From contig CM049316.1 in the NCBI GenBank assembly GCA_026874595.1, positions 66,259,176 to 66,323,175 of the forward strand: DNA of 64,000 nucleotides, read 5' to 3'. This stretch comes from Sipunculus nudus. Taxonomy: Eukaryota; Annelida; Sipuncula; Golfingiida; Sipunculidae. Position numbers and translations under genes: made by a program. A model generated the notes under the pieces. It was not told the origin of the DNA. It saw only the letters and a program-made list of their open reading frames with translations, and did no database searches. Each line of letters begins with the position of its first letter. Position 1 is the stretch's first letter. This document shows positions 23,905-36,349 of this stretch, piece by piece.

Positions 23905-25176
23905 TTATTTGAGGTCTTATTATTTGCATATTTAGACTTGCAATTCTGTGTGATATACTACTGAGCAATATTTCTTTATATTTTTGATACATGCACTTAT
24001 TTACACTAGGCAATTGGCAGTTAACTTAATCAGGAACAGTTTTTTTTCTTCCCATTTGTTACCATAGAAACAACAGGATATCTTGTGATGCATAGTGAAA
24101 TTTATATAAATTTATATTTATACATTTAATAATTTGACCATATGAGTCACCAGGTTCCTGCATTGAAATTCCTTTGGGTATGTTTCATGTCTCAATTCTG
24201 CAAAGGAATGTGTACAAAGTTTATTTGTTATATATTTGTCCTTGATGTTGTTATATACCAAAGATAGATTATTATTTAGAGACAAATCCATGACACTCTG
24301 CATTAGTTATCATTACTATATCATACTCCATTTACAACTGGGTGTTTCATTACAAAATTCTTTTAAATTGACCTAATCATCACAGCTCTTATGATCCGCC
24401 CCTTTGACTTAATTATGCTAATGAGTGCCTACACAGAAGGATTTCCATGTAAGTGGTCCTGTAAGCTGTTTACAGGACCATAGTGATGTCACAAAGGTCA
24501 GTCACATATGACTTCACATTGACTGACGTCATCAGCTTGATTTACTATATCTCTGTTCTCCTGTGATGAATATATTGCAGTCATTGTGAAGTGTATTGCT
24601 ATATTTTGGATTATTTGTCTCATTCCATTTCAGTACAAGGTAGGACATTATTATTCACTCTGTAGTCGGCAGAAAAGCACCTGCAATCTTTGGCCTAGAA
24701 CTGTTAGTACTGTCTCTTTTGTATAAGAAATATCCAGGGAAAACAAGCCGACAGGAACACGTAGAAAGACCACACATGTTCTATTTGTGAGAGTCGCCCA
24801 TATTATGTAAATTTTGGGCTTGTCATGTGATTGACTGTTTACAGTGCCATTGGTAACTTGGTTGTTCACAATTGCTTTACTAAAGATTATTCATTGAATG
24901 AACATGCAATTAAGGTTGCACAGAGTTTCTGGTTAGGTCAATTGAGAGTTTACTTCTTTAGACCGGTTTATTGAAAGGGAGAAGCATTTTCTTATTGGTG
25001 AATTTTCAAAAACAAGTACCATACCCTGTGTTTGTTGCCCTGTTATTCAGTCAGATTTTCCAGTATTTAATTGGTGAAAAAAAAGTCTTTATTGTCTATT
25101 TTGAACACTATCATTGTACCTGAAGGGTTAGTAGGGTTTTATTGAGCAGATGTTGTATGCAAGGAAGAACATATAT
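23905..25176. other. Intergenic, no gene seen
   Basis: Apart from the family E repeat at 24.4-24.96 kb, I see only AT-rich DNA without splice-bounded open frames. Confidence 0.5.
24410..24960 (+). repeat. Interspersed repeat family E, copy 3, with an 11-bp perfect hairpin
   Basis: This is the longest copy of the family seen at 2.9 and 16.6-17.0 kb. It contains TGGTCCTGTAA (24454-24464), a 5-base loop, and the exact complement TTACAGGACCA (24470-24480). There is no ORF. Confidence 0.5.
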
Positions 25177-25549
25177 CAGGGGCGTATCCAGGGGGTGTGG
25201 CAGTGGACGATACCCCCCCCCCCCTTTTTACCTTGCATATAATATTGAGGGAAAACATTCCAAACAGTAATATCTACTAAGAAAATGAAGGCATAAAGTA
25301 GATAGAAAAATTTGAAAAAAGCAGTGTTTTTACTTCAAGTTTTTATTACTGTACACTTTCATATGCAGCTACCACACTGTTCCTCATGTTTTAGTCTTAA
25401 AATGGTATACATATTATATATATAATTATTTTTATATTTTATTATATATAAATATAATATGTGTGCTCCTTGGCCAGTGGATATGTTTTGTATCCCCCAT
25501 CCCCACTTGAGCCCCCCCCCCCTTATGTTATTCCTGGATACGCCCTATG
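25177..25549. mobile_element. hAT-like MITE
   Basis: The left end CAGGGGCGTATCCAGG and the right end CCTGGATACGCCCTATG are inverted repeats (15 of 16, with one extra base). The CAGnGGCG start is typical of hAT elements. Subterminal C-runs and an AT-rich core follow, with no ORF. No clean 8-bp duplication was found. Confidence 0.75.
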
Positions 25550-26074
25550 TATTTTTTACAACTGACACCCAGTAAAAAAATATAAGGTGAGAATACCCAC
25601 AAACTAGTAGGGACCTGGTTGTGATTAATAGTGTGATGCATGATTTACTGATCTTTATATTGATCTCCATAGAGAGCTTTAACACTAACGGTTTATATGA
25701 TGCAATATATATACATACATATATGTTACTTTGTATGAATTACATTGGGATCAAATACAGAAAGTAAATATTTTATACCTTGTATCAGGTATAATATTAT
25801 ATGAAATACATTGGGATCAATCGCAAAAAAATAAATATTTTATACCTTGTATAATGTATAATTTCTTTAATTTGTATTTTTCTTAATTGTTGTTAATTGT
25901 ATAAACTAAATAAAGTCTTGGACTTCATCTTTAAGGATAATGAAAACAGACAGATTCCAGATGAATTTGGTGATGCATTATGAGAGTTACAGAAATGTTA
26001 ATATGTAATTGTGATCCCACTCCAAAAAGATCTGCTGTCAGTTTACTTTTATAAAAAATTCCTAATCTTTCTCT

Positions 26075-26245
26075 CAAAGCACCTGGCCTTCTTCTGGGGT
26101 ACAGAAGGGGCAGTAAGCCTGCAGAGCGCGCACCCTGGGTTGGGGCCGACTATGAAAAGTTCACCGCTCCTCAGCTGAGATTTGAACTCACAACCTCCCG
26201 GCTTTAAATCCTGCATGTGCTCTGTCCCTGAGCCACAGAAGCCGG
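26075..26245 (-). mobile_element. SINE family S, 5' half with best-preserved tRNA-like head
   Basis: The minus-strand head reads 'tggctcagggacagagcaca' (box A-like) and 'ggttgtgagttcaaatctcagc' (box B-like), then the common body 'cttttcatagtcggcccc...gggtgcgcgctctgcaggct'. The 3' half is missing. Confidence 0.7.
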
Positions 26246-27912
26246 TTATCCTTCAGCATTGGTCTAAGTCTCATTATTTCTAGTCATGCTGCTGTTTTCA
26301 AGTTCCAGGCCAGGAGAGCCACGTTTTTAACTGTCTCAAAGGTCCTAGTGTTGATCATTATGTAGAAGGTCTGGCTTTTGCCTTGGCCTCAAGGGTCTTA
26401 GCTTTGGTCTTACTCTCCGTCTCAAAATGTTGGTCTTGCATGGAGTCAAACGTCTTGGTCTACATCTTAAAACTCATGATCTACGTCTCCTACTTCTTGA
26501 ACCAGTCTTTGAGGTCTAAGTCTGGGTCTAGCCATGAATACATGACTTAGTGAGCATTTATATTTGACCAGTAAGCTTACTTGAATCATGACACAAGCCA
26601 TATGGGGAAATGTATTACAATGGTCATCCATCCTGTTCCATCGATATTGAGGTAACACTGACCAAACTTTAGAGGGTAAATTCTCCACCTTAAGGGCTGT
26701 ACCGCAAACAAGTAAAAGATTTTGCTTGCGTTACAGGTCTGTAGCTACTTGTCACCCTGGTCACGATGAGCCAGCCTAAAGTAGCCATGGAAAGGTTTAC
26801 CTAGTTCAGCCAGGTTTAGACAGATAGCGCTGCAGATACAGCCTTGGCCCCACTGAGTCAGGTGCGGGTCCAATTCAGGCTTGGAATACCAGTTATGAGT
26901 GTAGTCCTGTAGTTTCTTAACTTGATCAAATAATACCTTAATTTGGAATTTATATGATGAGAGACAAGCCTTAGATTTTAAGGTGCTGGTATATATAATT
27001 ATTGCATATATCATATGTTCTAGCTGATATAGATTTTATTGAAATACTACTGATCATCAAAATATGATTAAAGTTACCTCAGCAGTTTAACATACTTAAG
27101 AGCAATTATTTCTTAAATTCATTTTCTTTGCAGAGAAGATTTGATGATTTATATGTGTACTATAGAGCACTGTCAGGGTAACTAAAATGTATATATTAAA
27201 TGTGTGCAACACAAATATGTGATATAGATGTGTTAGTCATCTTCAAATACCTCTTCATAGATAAAATATATGGACGCGTCCATGGGCTGGTTTTCTACTG
27301 GTATTAATAAGACTTTGGTACCATTTCTGAGTTTACTATGAAAAATTATCTAAACCTGGTTTAGAATTACATATACTAGAAACAAAATGCCTTATATTTT
27401 AAAACAATTTTAATATATTTTAAAATATTTATATATTAGTGGTGATTGAATCGATGATTGGTTGTTTTCTTTCATAATGGATTAAATTAATTGCATTTTT
27501 CCATAAATCATAAAAAAAAGGATAATATGTGCACATGCAAAGAATCTAATCTTTTAAGAGATCTACGTACAGCATCAGAAAGGAACCTTGCGCAGAAAAC
27601 AATCGTCCGACAGCAAGTCGACCTTGGGTGCGGGTGGATTTATGGTTCATTATGAATACCTATGTACGGTTCAGACGAGTCACTGGGGTCAATATTTTAG
27701 GTACTAGTATACAGCAGATTTCAAGGTAATATAGAAAGTCCGTAAAATAATCGATCATCGGTTGTTTTCATTTTGCAATCATAGATTATGATTTAATAAC
27801 AAATTCCTAACACTTATATATACATATATATATATAAATTTGTATATATGTACATGTATAAATATATAAATATATATGTATATCATTTATTATATAATAT
27901 ATATATATATAA

Positions 27913-27971
<59 letters not shown>

Positions 27972-28514
27972 GTTATAAAAAAGTTGTTCAAACCTAGATT
28001 GCCCTCCCACGCCTGCAATTCACCCCCTCCCTCCCCCCCCCCCACACACACACCCTTTAAGATAAATCGACGCCAGTGCTTTAGAAGCACTACCAGTGTA
28101 TGACTATTATTGTCTTACTTTTGAAGCATATTATATAATTATATACAGTATGAGAAGCCAATGCCTGTATTGTGTACCGTGCATTATACTGATACATGTA
28201 CAAGCATCCGAGAGCACCACTGCTCAGTGATTGTCTTACTTATTAAATTTACATATTTGCTGGAACATAAGCATTTTATTATCACATGAATATATATATT
28301 GATAATAATGTGTTTATATATTTATAATAATTTTCACACACAAACAAACATAACTGGGTACACAGTATTTTGTATACATTTATATATTTGTAATATGTGG
28401 CATTAAATATCTACACAATGTATACCTTGTCTTCTGTTTTTTTATTCATAGATTGTCAACTTTGAACTGAAATGAAAGAATTTATATATACTGTATAAAT
28501 GTGTGTGTTATTTT
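26246..28514. other. Intergenic AT-rich region with microsatellites
   Basis: No supported gene. 26.46-26.70 kb resembles 12.80-13.0 kb ('...tgacacaagccatatgggga...ggtcatccatcctgttcca'), which suggests another dispersed repeat. An imperfect (TA)n tract spans 27826-27966 and a C-rich 'ccccccacacacacaccc' tract is near 28045. Confidence 0.5.
27826..27966. repeat. Compound (TA)n / (TGTA) microsatellite
   Basis: The interrupted TA array ends in an uninterrupted run at 27922-27966. ORFs across it are low-complexity Ile-Tyr shadows. Confidence 0.9.
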
Positions 28515-29421
28515 GAGCAGTGTTATACATATTTAGAACTGATTGATAAAACAAGAAAACAAAAACTGAAATACACGATTTAATACTTATGATACATTTG
28601 AGATAATATTTTACTTTGACTTATTATATTTTCCAGTATTTAGACCATAATATTCTATACTTTTTCTCTGCTCAGCCATGTGTCTGATATATTGGTTGTT
28701 ACTTAATAATTTATTGTTATTTTCCTTCAGGGGGCCTGGTGGAAGCACTGCAAATATTAATGTTATGCCCAAGTCTTAAAAATGCATGAAAAACAAATTT
28801 TTCCCTGTGATTTGGTGATTATTAAATATGGTACAAGTGTAAACCAAAATCACATATATATAACAGCAAGGAGGAATATGTTCGTACAATAAACTAAATG
28901 TGGTCTGACAATGGTCCTCAGAGGGCCCCGCAAGAGTTGAAAAATATAACAAACAGAATTAGGTTTTTATCCATATACATGAGGGAAAATAGCTACTTGT
29001 TCAAATAAGATTAAAGAAGATATGTCTGAAATAATGTGTGCATTAGAAATTCACCGATTGTACTCTGTTGCCCATATTTGATTTTGAGCAAGTCTGTATT
29101 TCAATAGGTCAGAAGCCCCCATATAAACACCAATGATCCCTGTGAATTTGAATAAGTTCGAGCATGTTCTTGTTGAAATATCGGGTGCCAAAGAAAATCA
29201 ATAATTGTGCTCTGGCAGCCATATAGGAATTCCGACAGGTCTGTAATTCGATAGAGATGGAGCCCTCATATGGACCAATCATCCCTGTGAAATTTGGAAA
29301 GCTGTAGTATGTTGTTGTTGAGTTATCGCGCGTGAAAGAAAGTGTCACTGACAAAAGGACGGAAGTAAAGAAGAACAGACTGACACGGTGATCATTATAG
29401 GGCACCGCTTGTCAAGCATGT
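28515..29421 (+). repeat. 1-kb direct repeat D, left copy
   Basis: It is near-identical to 30691-31695, apart from 58-bp and ~50-bp gaps. The 3' end carries 'gacaaaaggacggaagtaaag', 'ggtgatcattatag' and an imperfect hairpin GGGCAccGCTTG / CAAGCATG at 29400-29421. The 98-residue minus ORF inside is conserved between copies only because the DNA is duplicated, and I do not consider it a gene. Confidence 0.8.
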
Positions 29422-30690
29422 GTACCTTAATTTTCGCGAAGAAATATTATTGAAAAAAATGTTATTATCCATAATCAACCTTGGAAGGAAGTATTTTGCA
29501 CACTGTAACATCAATATGATTTCAGTACTAAAGTTCTAGTTATCCTATTCACGTCGTATTGCTGACAGTCGACATCCTCTGTCCTCATCAAAGCTATCTA
29601 GCAATGAATTTCGTTTTACATTTTTTTTTTTGCACGAACATTTGAGCTTTTGCGATAGTGTTGCGTCGTCCGTTTGTCCGTTTACCCATGCTATCTCAAA
29701 AACATCAGGAGCTTGCATCATAAAATTTTACGCAAAAATCAGTCATCCAAAAATCTGTCGGAGTTTGCTTATTTTTTGTGTATCTGCATTAGCTTAGATT
29801 TTACAAGGAAAAAACAACTGTAAAAATCTCCGAAGCTGTCTTGCAAAATGTTCCAATATTTCACAAAAATAATCCTAGAAACAATCTCTCTTAGGTATTT
29901 CCGAATGATTCCAGTTCGGTGATTAGGTGAAAAAACACACAGAAGCCCGTGAATATACAGTCTTAACAGTTGTACCATTCATGAGTTATGCAAATTTCTT
30001 TATATCAAAGGAAAGAATATAAAAACAATTAGTCAACGGCTGTGGACAATATTTCTTCGATTTCTCGTGTACAGGTGACAAAAAAAAAAAAAACTGGGTG
30101 CGTGTTGGACCTCGAACAATATATACGTAACATGCCAAGAAAAACCAATCTTATCAGTCTTGTTGAAATATTGGACTTGATGTGTGAAAAATGTCCATTT
30201 ACAACGAAATAATCACTTTTGTTCGCTTAACATTATGCACGTCGACTCGAGTCCGCGAATTCCTGTAACAAAGTTGTGATATAGATTTCGAAAAAGCGTT
30301 CAGGAAAGTTTATGATTATAGAATCAAACGGGTAAAAAGTAATGTTAATATATTTAGTAAAATTCGATAATCTTACTGTCATGTTAAGTTTAACCAAGAA
30401 TATATGTTATCTAACTTGTGTTTCCAATATGCCCACAAGACGATTACGCCGACCAACAACAGTACACAGGTACACGCCAGCACGCAAATCACGGGGCTAA
30501 CCCAGGCTTGAAACCGACTTTGACTTGCCTGACCTGTTTGTCTTCCCGCCATCCCAGATTCCTCAAGTCCTTAACAATATTACAAATCTATCGTATTGGA
30601 ACACTTTAACAGCTCATGGAAATTGGATTTATCTGTGTGGATGGAAATGTTTCTGTAAGAGCAAATTCCTAGGGAATGGGACGAAAATTC
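29422..30690. other. Spacer between the two D repeats
   Basis: It includes 'gtcgtccgtttgtccg' at ~29666, the CCGTC-type leader seen in hairpin-ended elements, which suggests a third element fragment. The 63-65-residue ORFs at 30.4-30.7 kb are in no recognisable family. Confidence 0.4.
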
Positions 30691-31703
30691 GAGCTGTGTT
30701 ATACATATTTAGAACTGATTGATAAAACAAGAAAACAAAAACCGAAATACATGATTTAATACTGATGATACTTTAGAGATAATGACCTCAATAATGGCAA
30801 GGTTCCCGTTGACTACTCCTATATTTTCCTCAAAGATTTTTTACTTTGACTTATTATATTTTCCAGTATTTAGACCACACTATCCTATACTTTTTCTCTG
30901 CTCAGTCATGTGTCTGATATATTGGTTGTTTCTTAATGATTATTGTTATTTTTATTAATGTTTTGTCTCAAGGGCTTTAACAAAATTCCTATCTTTCTTC
31001 AGGGGGCCTGGTGGAAGCACTGCAAATATTAATGTTAAGCCCATGTCTTAAAAAATGCATAAAAAAAACAAATTTTTGCCTGTGATTTAGTGATTATTAA
31101 ATATGGTACAAGTGTAAACCAAAATCACATTTTATTACAGCAAGGAGGAACATGTTCGTACAATAATCTAAATATGGTCTGACTATGGTCCTCAGAGGGC
31201 CCCGCAAAAGTTGAAAAATATGACAAACAGAATTAGGTTTTTATCCATATACATGAGGGAAAATAGCTACTTGTTCAAATAAGATTAAAGAAGATATGTC
31301 TGAAATAATGTGTGCATTAGAAATTCACCGATTGTACTCTGTTGCCCATATTTGATTTTGAGCAAGTCTGTAATTCAATAGGTCAGAAGCCCCCATATAA
31401 GCACCAATGATCCCTGTGAATTTGAATAAGTTCGAGCATGTTCTTGTTGAAATATCGGGTGCCAAAGAAAATCAATAATTGTGCTCTGGCAGCCATATAG
31501 GAATTCCGACAGGTCTGTAATTCGATAGAGATGGAGCCCTCATATGGACCAATCATCCCTGTGAAATTTGGAAAGCTGAAATATGTTGTTGTTGAGTAAT
31601 CGCGCGTGAAAGAAAGTGTCACTGACAAAAGGACGGAAGTAAAGAAGGACAGACTGACACGGTGATCATTATAGGGCACCGCTTGTCAAGCATGCCCTAA
31701 TAA
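30691..31703 (+). repeat. 1-kb direct repeat D, right copy with complete 3' hairpin
   Basis: Same sequence as the left copy. The 3' end is GGGCA-cc-GCTTG-t-CAAGC-a-TGCCC (31675-31698) followed by TAATAA. The preceding 'ggacgg...gtgatcattatag' mirrors 'ggacgg...gtgatcgctatag' of the family A ends. A 9-base word TTTGAGCAG follows at 31704-31712 and also precedes the left copy at 28512-28520. Confidence 0.8.
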
Positions 31704-31892
31704 TTTGAGCAGTCCTATTCTAGTCCTACTCTTGTAATTCAAATATAAATTACTACCATTATACAGGGACTATTTGACTCTTTTCATGGTTGTATTGATC
31801 ATTCTTTAGGGTACCTTAAACACTGTCAAAGAGTAGTATGAATAGCAATAGTGGTTCATCGTGTAGAGAGATGGAATATGAAAGTCAATTTA

Positions 31893-31968
31893 TTCGGAAT
31901 GGGAATCAAACCCATGAGCTTCCAATTGCCAGTTGTCTGTTCTACCACTGAGCTACCAAAGATCCGCA
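31893..31968 (-). repeat. tRNA-like sequence (SINE head or tRNA pseudogene)
   Basis: On the minus strand 'tggtagctcagtggtagaac' is a D-arm / box A, and ATGGG-TTTGATT-CCCAT (31899-31915) is a perfect T-arm with box B. The anticodon arm is weak and the acceptor ends do not pair, so I do not call a functional tRNA. It differs from SINE family S. Confidence 0.55.
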
Positions 31969-33759
31969 TCTCCTCTTTGTATATGTGTCTTGTCATTAAA
32001 ATGTTAAGATTCACTCACTCGTATCACATCTTTTTCCTGTGTGACCAGCTTGACAATTTTCCTTTATGCACACCCCACTCGCTTGGTCACACGTCCCCTC
32101 TGAGCATTTCCCGCAGCTGTTGAAACAATTCTGTCCCTATGTGCCAGGGGCGCACACTGTCATATTAAAATTGATAAAAATGATACATTTATCAATTTAA
32201 AGGTTTGTGAAGATTTCAAAATTAAATACTCTGTAAAATCGTAATTTTAAAACTTAACTCACTAAATAAAAAAACGCCTGGAGATTATTATCTAAATTCT
32301 TGATTTATTAAAGAAGATTTTCTGTATCTGCTTTAGTTGTGCTGGAATAAACGGTTTCATGTTAAATATCAAAATTAAATTGAAATTCTTACAAATTCAA
32401 ACCTGTTCCTCAGAAACAAAGTTTATTATCAATAAACCATAGAGAATTTTCTGTCACATTAGCATTGCGTGGGCCATACGGGCTTGTTGCGTGCATGAAT
32501 TTTGTTGCATGCAGGAAAAAATTCTGCGGGCAGCAGCGGCGTACCTAGCCTCATTGCCGCCCGGGGCGGTCTTAGAAATTGCCGCCCCTCTTACAAAACA
32601 TTACAAACCTGGATAACATATTGAAATATATCGTGTCAAATGTCCTTGTTACAGGCTTGCATTTGACCACAACGCAATTATATGGATTCACTGGCAGGGA
32701 ATTCTTCCGCCACAAATTAAAGAGCAGACATCTCTTTGCTAATGTAAATCAAAAGATCGCTCGAAGCTCAAACAATTATATTTCATTATGAAGTGAACAG
32801 AAAGGAATAAAACGAATAAATTGTAACTTTAAACAGATTACACTGCAGGATACACATATAATGTGTGAAATTAAACTTTCATCATTCATGTAAACACGAT
32901 TCATGATTACTTTATCCTCAGCTTTGGAAAAAACTTTATTTGGTTAGTGTTATTCCATTCTCAACGTATACAAATACCTTGTCACATTTATAATTCCGTC
33001 TCTTGTTAACGCATGTGACAGCAGGTACACCTAATAGAGCTATTGAGATATGCATGGTACTACTGCATGCAAGGCACTTTAGTCTTTACTGAAAAAGCGT
33101 ATTTCATGAGTTAAGCCTATATATGTAGGCAGGGCATGTTAAATATTTTCACATAAAAAAAATCCACTGTTTGGACAAACTGACTTTGTTTAATTAAATA
33201 ATCCTCCAAGTTAAAAGCATACTTTATTTCAAGGCTACATCAAAATCATTTAAGAATTATAGTGATTATGCACTTTGCGAGGTTTTATTTTATGAACTGA
33301 TGACTATTTGTTATTCAATAAAGTATTTAAATGAATTTCAAGTAATGATATAATTTAAATATATATTATAATTTAATTTCAAATGATTTGACACAATATA
33401 CAACAATTGTCTGTAGGTAGTGGATAATTAAACTGTTAATAACAGAATTAACAGTACAGGTAAATATATCTTTAAGTTTTGAACTCTAAAAGTTAAAACT
33501 GATACTTGATACGTATCTTGAACATTGGCTAAGGGGCCAGGGGGATTCATCCCGCCTGACAGTTATAATAGAATTATATTTTAAAGTTAAATAATTCATA
33601 CATAGGCCTGGGTGTTTATTGTTTTTATTCACGTTACATAAAAGATCATGCAGGCCATATTGGTTAATCAAAAGACACGGGCATTTATAGGTAGTACTTA
33701 TTATAAACACGGTATAGTGTAAACGTCTGTATTCTAACAAGACTAGCTGGTGCAAGAGT

Positions 33760-34101
33760 ATGAAGAATCGTGGAAAAAGGGCGTTTCAGGTTGTTTTAGG
33801 CTGTTTAAATATCCTGGAATTTCGGGAACTCAAGGGTTCAGGAATGGAAATTCATAATACTTTCCAAGGAAAGAGTAACACAATTCGTCAAAATATTTTT
33901 CGCACAATGTGTATGACAGACACCTCACCCCTACCACCTGGGGCCATTGGTTTTCTGGCAGGGTTTTCCCCTGGTGATTATAAGGTGCTGCTAGGGATTT
34001 TTGTAAACGACGACCGCCCTGAAATGCAGGCTTTTTGCATGATTGGTCAGTTTATCGATGGCGTTCTGACCTTGCAAGACCACAGATCTAACAAAGAATA
34101 A
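33760..34101 (+). CDS. Unassigned 113-residue ORF inside the hAT-like element
   Basis: It opens MKNRGKRAFQVVLGCLN and contains SPLPPGAIGFLAGFSPGDY and ...GIFVNDDRPEMQAFCMIG. Composition is balanced, with no low-complexity run, unlike most open frames around it. I recognise no family. It stops at 34099-34101, about 65 bases before the satellite array. It may be an eroded element-encoded fragment or chance. Confidence 0.2.
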   Translation: MKNRGKRAFQVVLGCLNILEFRELKGSGMEIHNTFQGKSNTIRQNIFRTMCMTDTSPLPPGAIGFLAGFSPGDYKVLLGIFVNDDRPEMQAFCMIGQFIDGVLTLQDHRSNKE

Positions 34102-34164
34102 CTACAGATATGTATTTCTTTTTTGCGTATAGCTTGCCTCTATAGAGATCGTCCGCAAAAAAAA

Positions 34165-35680
34165 TTGGTTGGTTCCACTGCCAAGTGTTTTATCCCTGAA
34201 ATTCTTCAAAAGGGACAAAAAGGCCGAATTTGAACTTTTTGAGGAACTCTTTATGCTACTGGTTATACTAAATTCCAGAAATGCCGCCCCCGCAAATGTA
34301 CAATTCGTTCGCTAATCATTCTGTAGGTTTCACTGTCCAGTTTATAATCCCTGGAATACTTGATCATGGGACAAAAGGCCAAATTTATACTTTTTGAGAA
34401 CTCCTTATGCCATTGATTATACTAAATCCCAGAAATGCCGACCACAACAAAACGTTCGCTAATCATTCTGTAGGTTCCACTGTCCAGTTTATAATCCCTG
34501 GAATACTTGAACATGGGACAAAAGGCCAAATTTGTACTTTTTGAGAACTCCTTATGCCATTGATTATATTAAATCCCAGAAATGCCGCCCATAAAAAAAA
34601 TGTACAAAACGCTCGCTAATCATTCTGTAGGTTCCACTGTCCAGTTTATAATCCCTGGAATACTTGAACATGGGACAAAAGGCCAAATTTGTACTTTTTG
34701 AGAACTCCTTATGCCACTGATTATACTAAATCCCAGAAATGCCGCCCATAAAAAAATGTGCAAAACGTTCGCTAATCATTCAGTAGGTTCCACTGTCCAG
34801 TTTATTATCCCTGGACTACTTGAACATGGGACAAAAAGGCCAAATTTGTACTTTTTGAGAACTCCTTATCATACCTTATGCCACTGATTATACCAAATTC
34901 CAGAAATGCCGCCCATGAAAAAATGTACAAAACGCTCGCTAATCATTCAGTAGGTTCCACTGTCCAGTTTATAATCCCTGGAATACTTGAACATGGGACA
35001 AAAGGCCAAATTTGTACTTTTTGAGAACTCCTTATGCCACTGATTATACTAAATCCCAGAAATGCCGCCCATAAAAAAAATGTACAAAACGTTCGTTAAT
35101 CATTCAGTAGGTTCCTTTGTCCAGTTTATTATCCCTGGACTACTTGAACATGGGACAAAAAGGCCAAATTTGTACTTTTTGAGAACTCCTTATCATACCT
35201 TATGCCACTGATTATACTAAATCCCAGAAATGCCGCCCATAAAAAAATGTACAAAACGTTCGCTAATCATTCAGTAGGTTCCACTGTCCAGTTTATTATC
35301 CCTGGAATACTTGAACATGGGACAAAAAGGCCAAATTTGTACTTTTTGAGAACTCCTTATCATACCTTATGCCACTGATTATACCAAATTCCAGAAATGC
35401 CGCCCATGAAAAAATGTACAAAACGCTCGCTAATCATTCAGTAGGTTCCTTTGTCCAGTTTATTATCCCTGGACTACTTGAACATGGGACAAAAAGGCCA
35501 AATTTGTACTTTTTGAGAACTCCTTATCATACCTTATGCCACTGATTATACCAAATTCCAGAAATGCCGCCCATGAAAAAATGTACAAAACTTTCGCTAA
35601 TCATTTGGTAGGTTCCATTGTCCAGTTTATAATCCCTGGGATACTTGAACATGGGACAAAAAGGACAAATTTGTATTTTT
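34165..35680 (+). repeat. Ten-copy 147-168-bp satellite
   Basis: The word 'gtccagttta' recurs at 34335, 34482, 34639, 34795, 34962, 35119, 35285, 35453 and 35620, with a degenerate first unit at ~34178. Each unit runs 'ccctggaatacttgaacatg', 'ggccaaatttgtactttttg', 'agaaatgccgcccat', 'cgctaatcatt'. Spacing switches between ~157 and ~167 depending on a 10-base 'atcatacctt' insertion. No ORF persists through units. Confidence 0.95.
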
Positions 35681-35796
35681 TTTTACGCAAAATGTGCCGC
35701 CCGGGGCGGACCGCCCCTGCCGCCCCCCCCCCCCCCCCCACCCCCCTTAGGTACGCCACTGCCTAAAGATTGTCACGCCTGTGTTCGATCATTGAC

Positions 35797-35801
<5 letters not shown>

Positions 35802-35850
<49 letters not shown>
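35802..35850. repeat. (GA)n microsatellite
   Basis: 24 GA dinucleotides lie 40 bases right of the hAT-like element end. Confidence 0.97.
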
Positions 35851-35853
<3 letters not shown>

Positions 35854-36307
35854 TCATGCGAAAGAAAGAGAGAGCTTGAGCTTTACAGTATACTAACAAA
35901 CAAACAACTTGAATATATATATATATATAGATGACACAGGGAAAGCATTGAACATAACACACCGTTTTTTCACTTGAAAGCTGTAAAACGTGTGTACAGA
36001 TTTTAATTAGCCCAATTGTTGATACACATTTGGCTTGTTTTTGTTTTTCTTTTCCTTTTCTGTGGCAAATGTGTGCGAACAAACATGTTAATTGGGTAGA
36101 ATTGATTAAACACGCATTCTGTAGCATTCTATACCGTGAAGAGAGGCCAAGTTTAAGGTTAGCGTCGACACATGTTTGTGTACCTGCATTACTCACAAGT
36201 GGTATTTACCCTTGTAATATGGTTAAAATAGATCGAGAGCTTCAACTCTTTTTCTGATGGGTGCATAATCATTCAAACCAAGGTAGGCCCGGAATAGCCC
36301 GATTTAA

Positions 36308-36349
36308 TCGGACTCAAAATTATAAGTCCCTGCTATATATTGAGTCCGA
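36308..36349. repeat. 10-bp stem-loop
   Basis: TCGGACTCAA (36308-36317) and TTGAGTCCGA (36340-36349) are exact complements around a 22-base AT-rich loop. It could be the core of a small palindromic element. Function is unknown. Confidence 0.5.

Larger units (their letters stand above)
32534..35760. mobile_element. 3.2-kb hAT-like element enclosing a satellite array
   Basis: The left end CAGCGGCGTACCTAGC and the right end CTTAGGTACGCCACTG are inverted repeats. Both are followed inward by a GC-rich block with CCGCCCGGGGCGG (32555-32569 and 35697-35710). The core is AT-rich, with one unassigned ORF (33760-34101) and a ten-copy tandem array. No transposase is recognisable and no 8-bp duplication is visible, so the element is non-autonomous and probably old. 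Confidence 0.7.

Noticed and set aside
29109-31679. 98-residue minus-strand ORF present twice (29109-29405 and 31383-31679)
   Set aside because: It is conserved because the DNA is duplicated. It covers the CCGTC-type leader and part of the hairpin end, and matches no family.
28515-31703. LTR retrotransposon with 1-kb LTRs
   Set aside because: There is no primer-binding site, polypurine tract or gag/pol sequence between the repeats. The right end is a hairpin with TAATAA rather than ...CA with a 4-6-bp duplication.
31893-31968. Functional tRNA gene
   Set aside because: The T-arm and D-arm are good but the acceptor stem does not pair and the anticodon arm is weak. It is better as a SINE head or pseudogene.
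34165-35680. Evenly spaced repeats resembling a CRISPR array
   Set aside because: The whole 150-170-bp unit is repeated, not a short repeat with unique spacers, and the context is animal DNA.
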